Assembly (NCBI GenBank): GCA_903813345.2
Contig: CAIIXF020000009.1
Span: forward strand, 20,859,759 to 20,919,758
Reading direction: 5' to 3'
DNA from: Owenia fusiformis
Lineage: Eukaryota > Annelida > Polychaeta > Sabellida > Oweniidae
Length of the DNA: 60,000 nucleotides
The position numbers and the translations under genes are program-made. Shown here one piece after another: positions 1-12,600 of this stretch. The notes under the pieces were generated by a model that saw only the letters and a list, made by a program, of their open reading frames with translations, was not told the origin of the DNA and did not search any database. The first letter of the stretch is position 1, and every line of letters begins with the position of its first letter.

Positions 1-775
1 AATTGCCAAATACTATTTTGATACGCGTGCCAGGTCTATAATTGCATTTTCTCATGGAAGGAATCAAGCAAAAATTATAAAAATAATTCTATGTTAAGGT
101 GATGCTTCACAAATAATATTAATGTCAAAAAATTAATTCATTTCTTCAAAATTAAATGCTGACACGCATTTACGCACACATGACCTTTTCCAGTTTTGAT
201 ATTTCATCTACCTTGAAAACCAATGAGACTGGACGCAATTGCCAAATACTTCTTTGATACGCGTGCCAGGTCTATAATTGCATTTTCTCATGGAAGAAAT
301 CAAGCAAAAATTATAAAAATAATTCTATGTTAAGGTGATGCTTCCCAAGTAATATTAATGTCAAGAAATTGATTCATTTCTTCAAAATTAAATACTGACA
401 CGCATTTACGCACACATGACCTTTTCCAGTTTTGCTTATTTCATTTACCTTGAAAACCAATGAGACTGGCCGCAATTGCCAAGTACTTCTTAGATACAAG
501 TGCCAGGTCTATAATTGCATTTTCTCATGGAAGGAATCAAGCAAAAATTATAACAATAATTCTACGTTAAGGTGATGCTTCACAAATAATATTAATGTCA
601 AAACTTTAATTCATTTCTTCAAATCCAAATACTGACACGCTTTTACGCACACGTGACAATCATTATTAAAATAATTCTGTGTAAAGGTGATGTTCCAAAG
701 ACAATATATATGTCAATTTGATAATTCAGTTACTCAAAATGAAATATCCACGTGATTTTACGCACACATGATAAT
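1..775. repeat. 236-bp tandem repeat, about 3.5 copies, cut by window edge
   Basis: Units begin at 1, 237 and 474 with the shared start aattgccaa, giving periods of 236 and 237 bp. The copies are close to each other and differ by scattered substitutions. The third copy starts to decay near 650, and 655-775 is a degenerate partial copy that still keeps the 'acgcacac(a/g)tga' segment. The array probably continues to the left of the window. There is no coding frame. It is a satellite-like block or the internal repeats of a larger element. Confidence 0.9.
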
Positions 776-3061
776 TTCCTGAATGACGCTACTTTTTGGA
801 TTCAACCATGCATATAACGTCGTAAAATACACATTTCTACCGAAATTATCCCCAGCCGTTTTCGTAGAAAATGTAACAAATGAAGGCATTTCATCGGAAC
901 TGATTGATATTTGGTACTTATAGAATATCGTGTTTACTTTAACTTTTAAGCGATTCAGAAATTTAAAAAAATTATGTTTAATCAATGTTAATTTCGCACG
1001 AATATAGGGTACAAAATGAGTGAAAGTGTCACGTGTTTGATTGCATTTTACTCCCATTTATGTACATTTTTATAACATTAAAATGAAATAGTTGGAAAGA
1101 AGAGATCAGTAGAATTCTATCCGTCACTTTCATTTTCAAATGTTTAAATGTTTTCCGTTTCATTGGACCTCACAAAGATGGTAGCCAACGGACCAGAAAC
1201 AAGTAGTGCGATGACGTCATATATCGCTACACCACTTTGATATAAAGTTTGGTAAACAACAATGGTTTTTTTTAATGTGTCGTCCTACTGTTAACTCCGC
1301 ACCATTAAACGTTCATTCCTGTCGCACCAAATATTTCCCATATTTTCCGGCTGTATAAGGTGATAAATAGTTTTTTCTCAGTATTAGAAATAACCCTCAT
1401 AACACCATTATGCCATCGCTGGAAGGTGTGCGTACTGTGGCATCCCGCATTCTGAATTCTCAACGAAGATTTATTTACATATGACGTAACGTCATAGATT
1501 GTCTTAAAACATTCTTGATATACCGGTATTAAGCCAGGAACTTTTCTATGCCAACTTGAAAATTGTTTCCATAGCGTAGTCATCTCAGCCTATTATATCA
1601 AATGAGCTTAATTGGTAAGTTTTAAGAAAGACAGATTTTCTAATTTATATTTTTATGATTTAACACATATGTCAGAACATCCCCAAAGGAAAATGAGAAA
1701 TTTCTTAATTTCCAAGTTGTTAATGCGATGCAAGCAAGCCAATCTTTTAACCATTGAACACTAGATATGTAAACTTAAATAGTAATAGTAAAAGTAGAGA
1801 CTTTCATTCCAAAATTAGTGGATGACGTTTTTGTGTCACCCGGTATTAAGTGAGTATATACTGATTTCATTGAAACCAGTCGTTGCTAGATTTGAAAACT
1901 TTGAGTACACAAGTCTAATTGAATTGACGTGTTTGTGATGAAACATGTCATTAAGTTTTTTGTTTTGTTTAACAGAATTCAAATTTATTTCTAATACTCA
2001 ATGCAATAGAATACATATGAACGAATTGCCGTAAGTCAACATTATTGGCAATCGAAACAACTTAATAAAATGAAATAGAAAATAAATACCCCATATAGAC
2101 TTAAAACCACTTTGACTTCGTCTTACCCAATGTTATCATAGTGTGATGTGAAACTTCTTTTTTCAATTTCAAAAAGTGTTTATTGACTAACATTGTTCGA
2201 AAAATCATGAATTTATTCAAAACTAAATTTAGAGCTGATAGGCCTACATATCTTTTAATAAGCGATAATTTACACCAATGCGTAGCATTTATCCTTAGTC
2301 TTTTGGAGAACAATTAAGAAAATCGGTTGGTAAATTTCGCCGTGACAATATTGTGCAGCTATTTTTTTCAAATCAGATCAAAATTAGAAGGCAAAATCAA
2401 GGTAATCTCAGCTTTAAGAAAATTTTAAAAGCGTTCATATTTAGACAATTTGAACTGGAGCCGTTACAATAACCGGCTTGTTTATTTCGCAAATAATTTT
2501 AAAATAAGAGCTGATTTTCGAGATTTGAAAAAAATGTGACGCATCGATTTTTTACCTGACCGTTTTTCAAAATTCAAAAACATTTTAGAAATATTGTCCT
2601 CGAAATCTTGCTACCTTGTGAATTTTATCATGATTAGATAAGGATAAAGCATTTTCTTTATGGGTTGACTAAACTTGAAAAAAATGTGACGCTCGTCGTT
2701 TTTGACTTAATAAGGCTATTTGCGCCCTATATTGCTCATTGTTTTGTTTTGGTATTTTGACGCCATAATGTTAATTACGCTAATCATGAATATTGTCCCC
2801 AGTTTCGTGCGACGTGTAAATATATTCTTCTTTTCAAACTAATCAGTAAAGAATCAATATCGGTTAAATTTGAAAGTTTAGCATATTTAAAAAAAAATTT
2901 GAATTTTTTCAAAACATTTTCGCACCCTAAATGACATCAACATTTTTCTAATATTTTTCGAATATGCTAAACATATAAGTGCTACATTAGGTATGATATA
3001 TTATCATTGAAATAGTTATGCTATTGTCATTCCCGGACGCCCAAACGTGTCAGGACAGGTT
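776..3061. other. Non-coding stretch, no gene recognised
   Basis: A+T-rich DNA with short chance frames only. A 92-codon minus-strand frame at 1305-1583 lacks convincing splice sites or family motifs. A cAMP-response-type palindrome tgacgtca lies near 1213, and an imperfect palindrome atgacgtaacgtcat near 1482. 2510-2700 contains two similar 'tgaaaaaaatgtgacgc' segments, which suggests a very degraded repeat. Confidence 0.5.
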
Positions 3062-3167
3062 TTTTGTCCATTTAAGGACCAAAATTGTCAAACGTGAACC
3101 CCCTGGAATGTCTCAAAAAGTGACCACCCCCCTCCCCCCTTTGCAAATCCTGGCTACGGGCCTGGGA
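3062..3167 (-). mobile_element. Terminal fragment of a DNA transposon
   Basis: Read on the minus strand, the fragment starts at 3167 with caggcccgtagccaggattt, followed by G-rich tracts. From memory, starts of this kind recur at the ends of DNA transposons in many marine invertebrate genomes. No opposite terminus is visible nearby, so this is a truncated remnant. The family assignment is not possible from this sequence alone. Confidence 0.4.
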
Positions 3168-3353
3168 ACACATAGATACTTGAATGATCTTGATTGGACA
3201 TCAGGTTGCAGAGAAATCGTAATTTTACTGAGTGGCTTCACGAAAAAATAAAAAGAGATAAACGATTCGAATTGTATATTGTCTGAAACATTGCCTTGTC
3301 TGACATTCAAAATGATTTGACATCATACGTTTTTGCTGTATTGTGATACTCAC

Positions 3354-3429
3354 GAGACGGAGTAAGGTGAACCCCAGTGCTTAAAAGCAAAACTGCGATT
3401 ATCCCGCTCAATGCAATCTTCATGATCAT
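3354..3429 (-). CDS. Possible first coding exon (signal peptide) of a secreted protein
   Basis: An ATG at 3429 (with a second ATG two codons on) opens 25 codons that read as a signal peptide: MIMK followed by the hydrophobic core IALSGIIAVLLLSTG. The exon then runs into a good donor, C|gtgagtat, leaving phase 1, the usual phase after a signal-peptide exon. An attaaaag motif about 105 bp upstream could act as a TATA box. No matching downstream exon was found between this point and the left window edge, so the rest would lie outside the window. A hydrophobic frame plus a donor can arise by chance, so this stays tentative. Confidence 0.35.
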
Positions 3430-4482
3430 GTTTGCAATCGCGACTTGTGGGCTGCAGAAAATGATGAAAATGCTCCGATGTATCAAGTTATCCCTCTTAC
3501 CAAGCAATGCGCTTTCTTGTGCCTGGGACTAGCTTTTAATGTGAAACGAATCACATGACATTTTTGCTGTTCACGTGTAACTTCAGGAGGGGTCTTCTCA
3601 TAAGCACGAAATGCGGGGCTCAAGACATCATCATCTCTGTTGCTCTCTTCTTCCCGTACCTAGAGCCATACGTTCGGAAAATGGAGTTGGGTTTTCTTTC
3701 TGCATTAAAAGTTGTTTTTTCAAACTAGAGTGATAATTAGATCGATGTTTTTTCGTTTGTCTTTGCATCAAACAGATTTGTGCAATCTTTTAAAGTTTCT
3801 TGGTCATAACCAATGCAAGCACTGTGAATGAAATGTATACAATCTGAAAGCACAATGTAAAATGCAATTGTATTTACTTGCATTATGAAACAGTTGTTTA
3901 AACAGTATATCCCTAAATTGACATCTCTTCCCCTCCTAAACCCCAAAAAAACCATCAAAAGCCTCCAACTCATGTTTAGTGTTAATTCAAAGTACCTTTA
4001 CAGCATTATGGCTTAGAAGCTGATATTTCTTACATTTATTTATAAGATTTATATTTATATTTATTTATATTTATAAGAAAATGAAACCCATGGAAAATTG
4101 GAATCGATTAAAGGTAAAAAAATTTCTTCAATATTCATGAAGAAAATCCGCAAACTTTTTCAGATTGCCTTTATTTTGAAAATAAGGTCAACGTCACAGT
4201 ATGACTCTGGTCTAAAACGTACGCTGTCTTCAGGGAAAAAATAATGAAAATCAACATTATTATTGTCTGGAAACATTTAATACAATATAATTCGGGCTCT
4301 TCAAACCTTCCCGTGTGTGCCATTTAAAGAATGTATTTTACATATTCGCATTTACATGATTTATCTAATGCAGGTATAGTGTCAAGTGTCAGATATGACC
4401 GGGTATTTATGTATTTTATCTAACACCAGATGGAAATGGCATCCAGTGCATGGAGAAAGAGTCGAAGGCAAATATACAAAGA
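3430..4482. other. Non-coding, nothing recognised
   Basis: No exon or RNA gene seen. Near 4030-4080 there is a short run of repeated 'tatttatattta' units. The rest is unstructured A+T-rich DNA. Confidence 0.5.
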
Positions 4483-4561
4483 CGGCTTTTAAAGCCGGCT
4501 TCTACAGTACATCAGAAGCCGGCTTCTGGCGTCACCAAGAAGCCAGTTTTAAAAGCCAGAT
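4483..4561. repeat. Small block of AGCCGGCTT minisatellite
   Basis: Contains aaagccggcttct, agaagccggcttctgg and agaagccagtttt, the same palindromic motif family as the larger block at 5407-5706. The two blocks flank about 850 bp of other sequence, so they may be parts of one older array or the edges of one element. Confidence 0.7.
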
Positions 4562-5154
4562 TCTCTCTCTCAATCATTTTGTTGTGCATTATGCATCTTA
4601 TTCTCGTATAATTATCATGGAAATGAGAAAAAATGAAAATAAGTAAAATTGTAACATATTGCAAGATTTTTTGCAAAAAGTAATTTCAAACCAAAACTAC
4701 GGGGGAAATTTAATTCTAAGTAAAAATATCGATGAATTAAATCACCCTTGGTATACGCAGCTAACGAAAATTGACCGGTACGGGTCAAAAGCTGGACCGG
4801 TACGGGTTAACGGTTTTATTTGAATTTAAAATAGCCATAACTTGCTCAATATTAACTTCCTCGTGTCTAATTTGAAATATATGATGCCTCCCGATGCTTT
4901 TAAGTACCCCAATTTTTTATAGATTTTTAAACGGACCAAAACTCTCTAAATGCGCATTTATGCTCTTTTCTCTCGAGAACGACTGTCTCATTTTCACGAT
5001 AACTTTTATTTAGTACTTCTAACATATAAGATCTATTTTCCCCCATCAAGGTATGATGTAAATGACATGCTATTTACATCTTGTGAGTTTCAATGACGCG
5101 CGTTTGATTTTATAAAAAATGCCAAACTTTGTGACAAAGAATTTCATCCTGTTT

Positions 5155-5228
5155 GCAGCAAGAAGACGGACCGGTTCGGAGCAATCTGCTTGCAGCGAGA
5201 AGACGGACCGGTTCGGGGCAATAGCTGA
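5155..5228. repeat. 37-bp tandem duplication with ACCGGT motifs
   Basis: Two adjacent copies start at 5155 (gcagcaagaagacggaccgg) and 5192 (gcagcgagaagacggaccgg) and differ at few positions. Related 'gaccggtacgggt' motifs lie at about 4773 and 4795. No function is evident. Confidence 0.75.
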
Positions 5229-5406
5229 CAACTGGCTCCAAATTCGAGCCAGTTTGAAAAATGAGCGGTGCGTTTTTATTAAGTTACAGGAATACAATGC
5301 ATAATATTTTTGGAATTGATGAACGTGATCAAATTCATCGATATCCATGCTTAGAATTCAATTTACCCGTATAGTTTTGCAAAAATATGACAATATAAAC
5401 TATATT

Positions 5407-5706
5407 CAAAAGCCATCTTCTGCAGTACGTCAGTAAGTAAGAAGCCAGTTTTAAAAGCAGGCTTCTTGGTGACTCCAGAAGCCGGCTTCTGTTGTCCTTC
5501 AGAAGCCGGTTTTTAAAAGCCGGCTTCTTGTTGACTGTAGAAGCCGGCTTCTGTAGTACGTAAGAAGCCAGTTTGTAAAAGCCGGCTTCTTGGTGACTCC
5601 AGAAGCCGGCTTCTGTTGTCCTTCAGAAGCCGGCTTTTAAAAGCCGGCTTCTTGGTGACTCCAGAAGCCAGCTTCTGTAGTACGTAAGAAGCCAGTTTGT
5701 AAAAGC
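5407..5706. repeat. AGCCGGCTT minisatellite, main block
   Basis: A dense run of alternating motifs such as aaaagccggcttcttggtga, ctccagaagccggcttctg and agtacgtaagaagccagttt. The core aGAAGCCGGCTTCt is a perfect palindrome, so each unit can fold on itself and the units also pair with each other. The higher-order period is about 60-120 bp, with spacers alternating between 'ttggtgactcc', 'ttgtccttc' and 'tagtacgtaag'. Confidence 0.85.
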
Positions 5707-5720
5707 GGTTTTTGCCTTCG

Positions 5721-6622
5721 AGTACTTCTGAGTGCATGGGCAGATGATTACCACATAGTCCCTGTATATGTAAATTATAGAATCGATATAATAAAGCTCA
5801 TGTCTACGCTCCAAATGCAAAAACAATTTGGAGGCGTGGTCCTCAAACTATTTTCCAGAAGAAGCTAGTAAAATTTGATTTCACGTAACAACATATAATT
5901 TACTTGATGAGGTCGCCTATGCGGGACAAATCATCATGTACACGAATTTAAGTCAACAATCAAATTCAAAAATATGAAATATTCATAGTAATGTATAAAA
6001 TAGATGTCGTTTCAAACATTTGTGATTTATACTACTTGTACTAAGCTGTTATATATATCTTTCAATTTACCATTTATTCTCTTAATTACTATTAATAAAC
6101 ACGAATAAAAGTGTAAACAAAGAATTCTTAATATTTATTACTGTTAATTTTGTCATTTTCAGTTGAAATAAGACTACATATAACTATAGAATACACCTGC
6201 TACATGTATAGAAAGCTTTTCCCAAAAGTAAATAATTAGGATAGCTCCTTTCTTCAAAACATGGCTTTATCAACAATTCAGAACTATGAAATATAGATCA
6301 TAATTCTTTAAAAGCATTAACAATTCTTACTAATTCGAGATTCCAACTAATAATATACAATTACAATTACAAAACATACATGATATTTATACATTTTACT
6401 TTAATCATTTAATCTTAAACAAGCATATCCTGTCGTTATTCAAACCCGGCATGTGATAGACTATTTGATTGAAAATGAAAATGAAAAGAGGGTTCTGTTG
6501 TTTTGACAGTATTTTTGTATGTCTAGGCTCATTTGAATCTCAATATACAAGTATAACATTAATCTATATTTAGTATATAAGTCATTTTTCATATTGTAAA
6601 ATGTCTGTATTCAGCTTCATAT
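5721..6622. other. Region downstream of CRIP, probable 3' UTR and polyadenylation signals
   Basis: On the minus strand, AATAAA-type signals (tttatt on the plus strand) lie near 6134 and 6073, about 490-550 bp past the CRIP stop. The 3' UTR may end there. No other gene or RNA was recognised. Confidence 0.35.
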
Positions 6623-9600
6623 CTAATATTTATGACTCTCTGTACCTCCATGCCCAAAGCCTGAAAAATCAAATCAAATATTTTATAATCATTTTCATAT
6701 GGATTGGCTGGAATCGGACACACCGTGCCTACATGTAGCAATGTGTGAATTGGCGACCAACGTGGCAATCATAGTTGCATTGTATCATTTTTATATATAT
6801 CCAAAAATGTTGTTGTATCTGATATTACCTCCTGGTCCGAATAGTGCGGCATAACACGGTTTGTTGCAATAAGGCTTTCCGTCATGCTGAAATAAGAAAA
6901 TACTGTATATATATACGTATGATGTAGTTAATTAGAAATAACCAGGCAGTAGTTTTGTCTTTTATTAGCATAAACCATGGTGTTACGCCATGCCATATTT
7001 AAGAAATATAGACCGAAGAGCAGGGATAATATTGTCGAATACACCCCGCAGGGTTAGGCACAAACGTTTTCTGTTCGAAAGCTTTTGTGCCTAGCCCTAA
7101 GGGGTGTATTCGACGATATTACCCCTGCTCTGAGGTCTATATTACGATTCGAACATGAAAACTCATCAAAATGTTTCGAATATTCATTATGCTCCGCTAT
7201 TACTACGACCCGCCGTTATGACGTCACACATTTCACGTATTACCAGGGGTATTATTTGCGAATATACCCCGGATGAAATGTTGACTTTGTTTACAGTTTG
7301 TAGAAGGCGTCCTGTTCGAATATGAATTCATTCTCGAGTAGGGTCTTGTGTCCATTTTAAGCATCGGCACATTACACCAGGACCGAATCTGAAAACTGGT
7401 ATCTGAGTTATAATTATGATAGGTTTTACGAAAAAGTTGCAGCCTATTATTGCAAAAATTCATTTTCATGAAATTCGGTGAACCTCTTAAGAACTTCTTA
7501 AACGGATGTGTTTATGTCTAATACAACAAAATAATTATAACAAGGCATTAACATGACACCATGTTTATAAAATCAAACGGCCATATTGGTAATGCCTTCT
7601 CAAGCAGAGGCCTTGTGCCATGCATTCGGCGTTTGCTAATAGCTACTATAGCCCGGACAGACAAACTAACGGACGGCTGTCTATATCTATCTCGATCCTG
7701 AATTTGATATGATGGGATAAGAACACTGTTCCACAGCTGGATGACTCTAACTGCAGTTAGCGTCATTCAAGATCACAAGACAAAATCGTATAAAATAACT
7801 TGCAATAAACTCTAGGGTGTTCCAGAATATGGCTTTTTCATGCTAGCAAGATGCAGTTCAGCCCAGATGGGCTCTTGATAGTAACATTTAAGCTGAAAAA
7901 ATTTCTGTTCCTAAAATCGACGTTTGACCCCCCCCCTACCGACGTTTTTGCGAAAACTGGTAAAAAAGGGCAAAAACGTCATTTTCTAGCCTTACAAGGT
8001 AAAATATGAAGGATGGATGTCAGAAACCTTGTCAAAATCATTAGGTTATGGTCATTATGTATTATCATACAGTTGAAAACATAGTATACCTTGTTCATTA
8101 ATTATTTAACCCTTTTCCTACTAATATTTGAGCGAAAATCGCAAATATATCACATTTTGAAACAAACTATTTGCTCTTTTACTGTTATTCATATCGTAGC
8201 TTATCTCTAACTACTAAACACCATCAAACTGGTAATACTGATGGTAATAACAATTAGATAAATGGTACTGCAAGTGTTAAGCACTGTAAACCATATTTTA
8301 GAGTCCTGGTTATAAGGTGATCATGCATTCATTTAGATAATGGTTTACACTGAATTAGTTCCACCCATGTACTCATAAATGATCTAACATGTTATAATAA
8401 CAATGTCTAATATCTACAAATTATTCTGCATTTCATTTTTTAGGAATGCAGGGATCTTGGCCCTTTGAGAGGAGGAAACCAGAATCATTCTAGCCCTCAC
8501 AGTGCCATCACGGTCAGCATTAGCGTAGTCTTGTATGTCTTTTACGCTCCTCTCTGCAGCGTCATTAACCACATACAGATTATGCACAATAGCTGCTAAT
8601 GTAATATATCCTTGATGTGTAGCCCACTGGTTGATGGGTAGATTGAGCCAAGTTGTATCCCCATTTGTAAGATCAAATAACAACCAAGATCTTGGCCCAA
8701 AAAATTCAATAAGTTCTTGGTTGGGCTGAATGAGTATATCAGTGTGGAAATCTGGCTTCCCACTCATACAGATTATGCACAATAGCTGCTAATGTAATAT
8801 ATCCTTGATGTGTAGCCCACTGGTTGATGGGTAGATTGAGCCAAGTTGTATCCCCATTTGTAAGATCAAATAACAACCAAGATCTTGGCCCTAAAAAAGT
8901 GGGAAGCCAGATTTCCACACTGATATACTCATTCAGCCCAACCAAGAACTTATTGAATTTTTAGGGCCAAGATCATGGTTGTTATTTGATCTTACAAATG
9001 GGGATACAACTTAGCTCAATCTACCCATCAACCAGTGGGCTACACATCAAGGATATATTACATTAGCAGCTATTGTGCATAATCTGTATGTGGTTAATGA
9101 CGCTGCAGAGAGGAGCGTAAAATACACAAGACTACGCCAATGCTGCCCGTGATGGCACTGTGAGGGCTAGAATGATTCTGGTTTCCTCCTCTTATAGGGC
9201 CAAGATCCCTGCATTCCTAAAAAATGAAATGCAGAATAATCTGTAGACATTAGACATTGTTATTATAACATGTTAGATCATTTATGAGTACATGGGTGGA
9301 ACTAATTCAGTGTAAACCATTATCTAAATGAATGCATGATCACCTTATAACCAGGACTCTAAAATATGGTTTACAGTGCTTAACCCTTGCAGTACCATTT
9401 ATCTAATTGTTATTACCATCAGTATTACCAGTTTGATGGTGTTTAGTAGTTAGAGATAAGCTACGATATGAAAAACAGTAAAAGAGCAAATAGTTTGTTT
9501 CGAAATGTGATATATTTGCGATTTTCGCTCAAATATTAGTAGGAAAAGGGTTAAATAATTAATGAACAAGGTATACTATGTTTTCAACTGTATGATAATA

Positions 9601-12600
9601 CATAATGACCATAACCTAATGATTTTGACAAGGTTTCTGACATCCATCCTTCATATTTTACCTTGTAAGGCTAGAAAATGACGTTTTTTGCCGTTTTTAC
9701 CAGTTTTCGCAAAAAGTCGGTAGGGGGGGGGGTCAAACGTCGATTTTAGGAACCGAAATTTTTTCAACTTAAACTTTACTATCAAGAGCCCATCTGGGCT
9801 GAACTGCATCTTGCTAGCATGAAAAAGCCATATTCTGGAATACCCTAATAAACTCGGTATTGACCTTGTTATTATGGTCGTAGTTGTGGTTATTATTGAG
9901 TAATGGTACAGGTATCCGATATGGTATTGCAGCGTATACTGGAGTAATGGTACATGTATCCTTGGATTTTAGCCCCGAATACCGAGGTTTATTTTTTACA
10001 TATTATCGTGTATTATTCTTTTGTGTTAATATAAGTTAACCATCTAACTATTGGTATGACATGATTACCTTGTTCTATTAATATAGTGTGTAATGAATAT
10101 GCTACATTTTGTATGTTCAATTTGTAGACTGACAACTAGTATTTATATGTTTAGGTTACATAGGCTCATGTTAATCCAATAATATAGATGAAGACAACTT
10201 TAGATATAAGATACCAATTCAAATCAAGAGTGAAAAGATGATATTAGTCTATACATTTTATGAATAATGCATATTTGAATAAACATAGGCGGGTTATACT
10301 GTGAATGACGATATTAATCAAAATTGCAATAATTTTCTAACTAGATGCCTGTTTTATGAAAAGTATCACGGCTGGTGATCCTACATATCATTAGTATTCT
10401 CAGAAAGTCGGTATCCGAATCGGATACCAAGTTCTGACCAGCAGACGAACAACTAAGTTTGTTTATTTCACGGTTAGATTTGTTGACTTACTGATGCGTA
10501 TTACAATCTTTTTTGGTCTATTTTGGTTAATCACAAGTTTGATGATGTCAACGGACCATGAGATAACACATTGTCAGAGGAAAGATATCAATATCAGGTG
10601 TATATCGCATAGAAAAATAAATATAGTTAATTGTTTGCACTGATATGGTGTGACTAAGTATTTATATTTCGTTTTATTTAATCCAATTTCCCGCCCTTGA
10701 GGTTTCAGACTGTGAAACTTAATATTCAATACTGACCAACTGCATAAATTAATATTTTCATTATTAAATATATATTTTATTTCTATATTTCGTTTTATTT
10801 AATCCAATTTCCCGCCCTTGAGGTTTCAGACTGTGAAACTTAATATTCAATACTGACCAACTGCATAAATTAATATTTTCATTATGAAATATATATTTTA
10901 TTTCTCCAAGATATATAATTTTGAATTTGTTTATGTATAAAGAGTGTGATTTAACGATAATTGATGAAAAATCAAATGAGGTTTAACACATAAAAATGAG
11001 TGGGGGCGGGAGGGGGACTGGAGCGACACGCTATTACTCCGAACCTCGTTACTCCCAAAAATCCAATACTTTTAAAAAAGTTAAAAGATTGGTAAAACAT
11101 ACACTTTAATTGTAGTCTTCAATCTCCTTTATAGCAAAATTGAATGAAACGTTTAGAAACTGAGAAATTAAATGTAACGGATAGACCTCAAAGAATAAAT
11201 TACGAAATATAGGCCTAAATGACTAACAACATTACGTGCAGTTTTTTATGATATGAAATAGCGGGATTCAGAAACGCATTGAACATTAATAACAGATGAC
11301 GAATATTTTACAGACTGACAAGTGATACACGAGTGTGCAAGCGCCTTGGTGAAAATAATTTATGATCCGAACCCGGGGATCCAAATCGCGATCTGTCAAC
11401 AAAACCCCCACACACTCACATATCAGATTAGCGCAAGCCTTAAATGTACAATATGCACGAAACGTTTTCTTGTAAACAAAAAATACAATCAACTCAATAA
11501 TAATGATTCCCACGAATTGATTTCCTTGATCATTAATCTAGATCACATAATACTTGTTTGATTGCGGTTTTTGGTTCTTCACAGACAGGATATCCAAGGG
11601 ACTTATCTTGATTTCGGGCCTTGATTGCAGTCAATGGAGTTGCGTTAGGTTTTATGAAGTACTATTTTTAATTCTGCATATTACATATCTCTGATAAATA
11701 GCTATAATTTGATGAAAACAATATTACCATAGGCCTTTGAAATCAAAATAACCTGCCATATAGAAATCAATCCACAACATGTTGCTAACAAACAGCATAA
11801 TTTGGCATTAATACGTAGAGCTGGACAACAAATAACAATATAATGTTGTTTTGATCCGGATTTTGAATATACAGTACTCTTTTCCCTCAAACCTATCTAC
11901 CTCTTGGAAAAAACCTTAACTGGTTATTTTGTACCTTGAATCTAAACTTGATACATGTACGTTTAAAATATCAACGGTTACATATATTCATCATTCAAAG
12001 GTTTGCCCTCGGCCCGACACTGAATTAAATCGGACCGTTTCAAGAGAGGAATGATAAATAGAAATCTGATTTGGGAAGCCATTCGATCTAACTCACTAAG
12101 AAATTGTGTATTTAAATGATATAAGCCAAAAAATATTCTATTTTTTGTTTATTGAATGAACATTGAACCATTATAATCGCTCCTTTCACGTGAACATTCT
12201 TTTACGTCAATACTCTCCATTTCAACACTATCATATCCATACCTCGGCATGACCCCCCGAAGAAAGAGTCTTTTTGCACTTCTCACATCTTAGACAAGGT
12301 CTGTGCCAGTCTTTACCGAGAGATGTCACCTTCTCAGCTAAAATAAAAAAGTTACTTAATATAAGAACCACAAGTGATTAATAAGCAGCTGACCGCTTTC
12401 TCATTAAAATCTAATAATGTGGTCTTCATTAATGAAATAATAATTGAAAATCAAATTGGTAAACAAGCATGGCCTTCACGAGGCGCGATCGAAAAATTTC
12501 TCCACTATGGGTATCACGCTATTTTTCATAAAAAAAGGAAAATCTCGCAATTTGTCACAATGTTGTGACATTCTTGCGCCATTTTCCATAGCTTGATAGC

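Larger units (their letters stand above)
7813..9847. mobile_element. 2,035-bp palindromic DNA transposon, hAT-like ends
   Basis: The ends are tagggtgttccagaatatgg at 7813 and its inverse ending taccctA at 9847. Both sides carry the 8-bp direct duplication ataaactc (7805-7812 and 9848-9855). An 8-bp target duplication with a TAGGG start fits the hAT superfamily, although other superfamilies also make 8-bp duplications. The two arms (about 7813-8764 and 8899-9847) are near-identical inverted copies, including a C9/G10 tract. They surround a 134-bp centre that is a further partial copy. Each arm contains the C-terminal part of the same protein frame (see the two pseudogene entries). No complete transposase is present, so it is non-autonomous. 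It sits in CRIP intron 2 and would make a long hairpin in the pre-mRNA. Confidence 0.88.

Noticed and set aside
1209-1222. CRE-like tgacgtca as a functional promoter element
   Set aside because: No gene start is recognised nearby; an 8-bp palindrome is expected by chance in a window of this size.
1305-1583. 92-codon minus-strand frame as an exon
   Set aside because: Upstream acceptors are poor and out of phase with the signal-peptide exon at 3354-3429; no recognisable motif.
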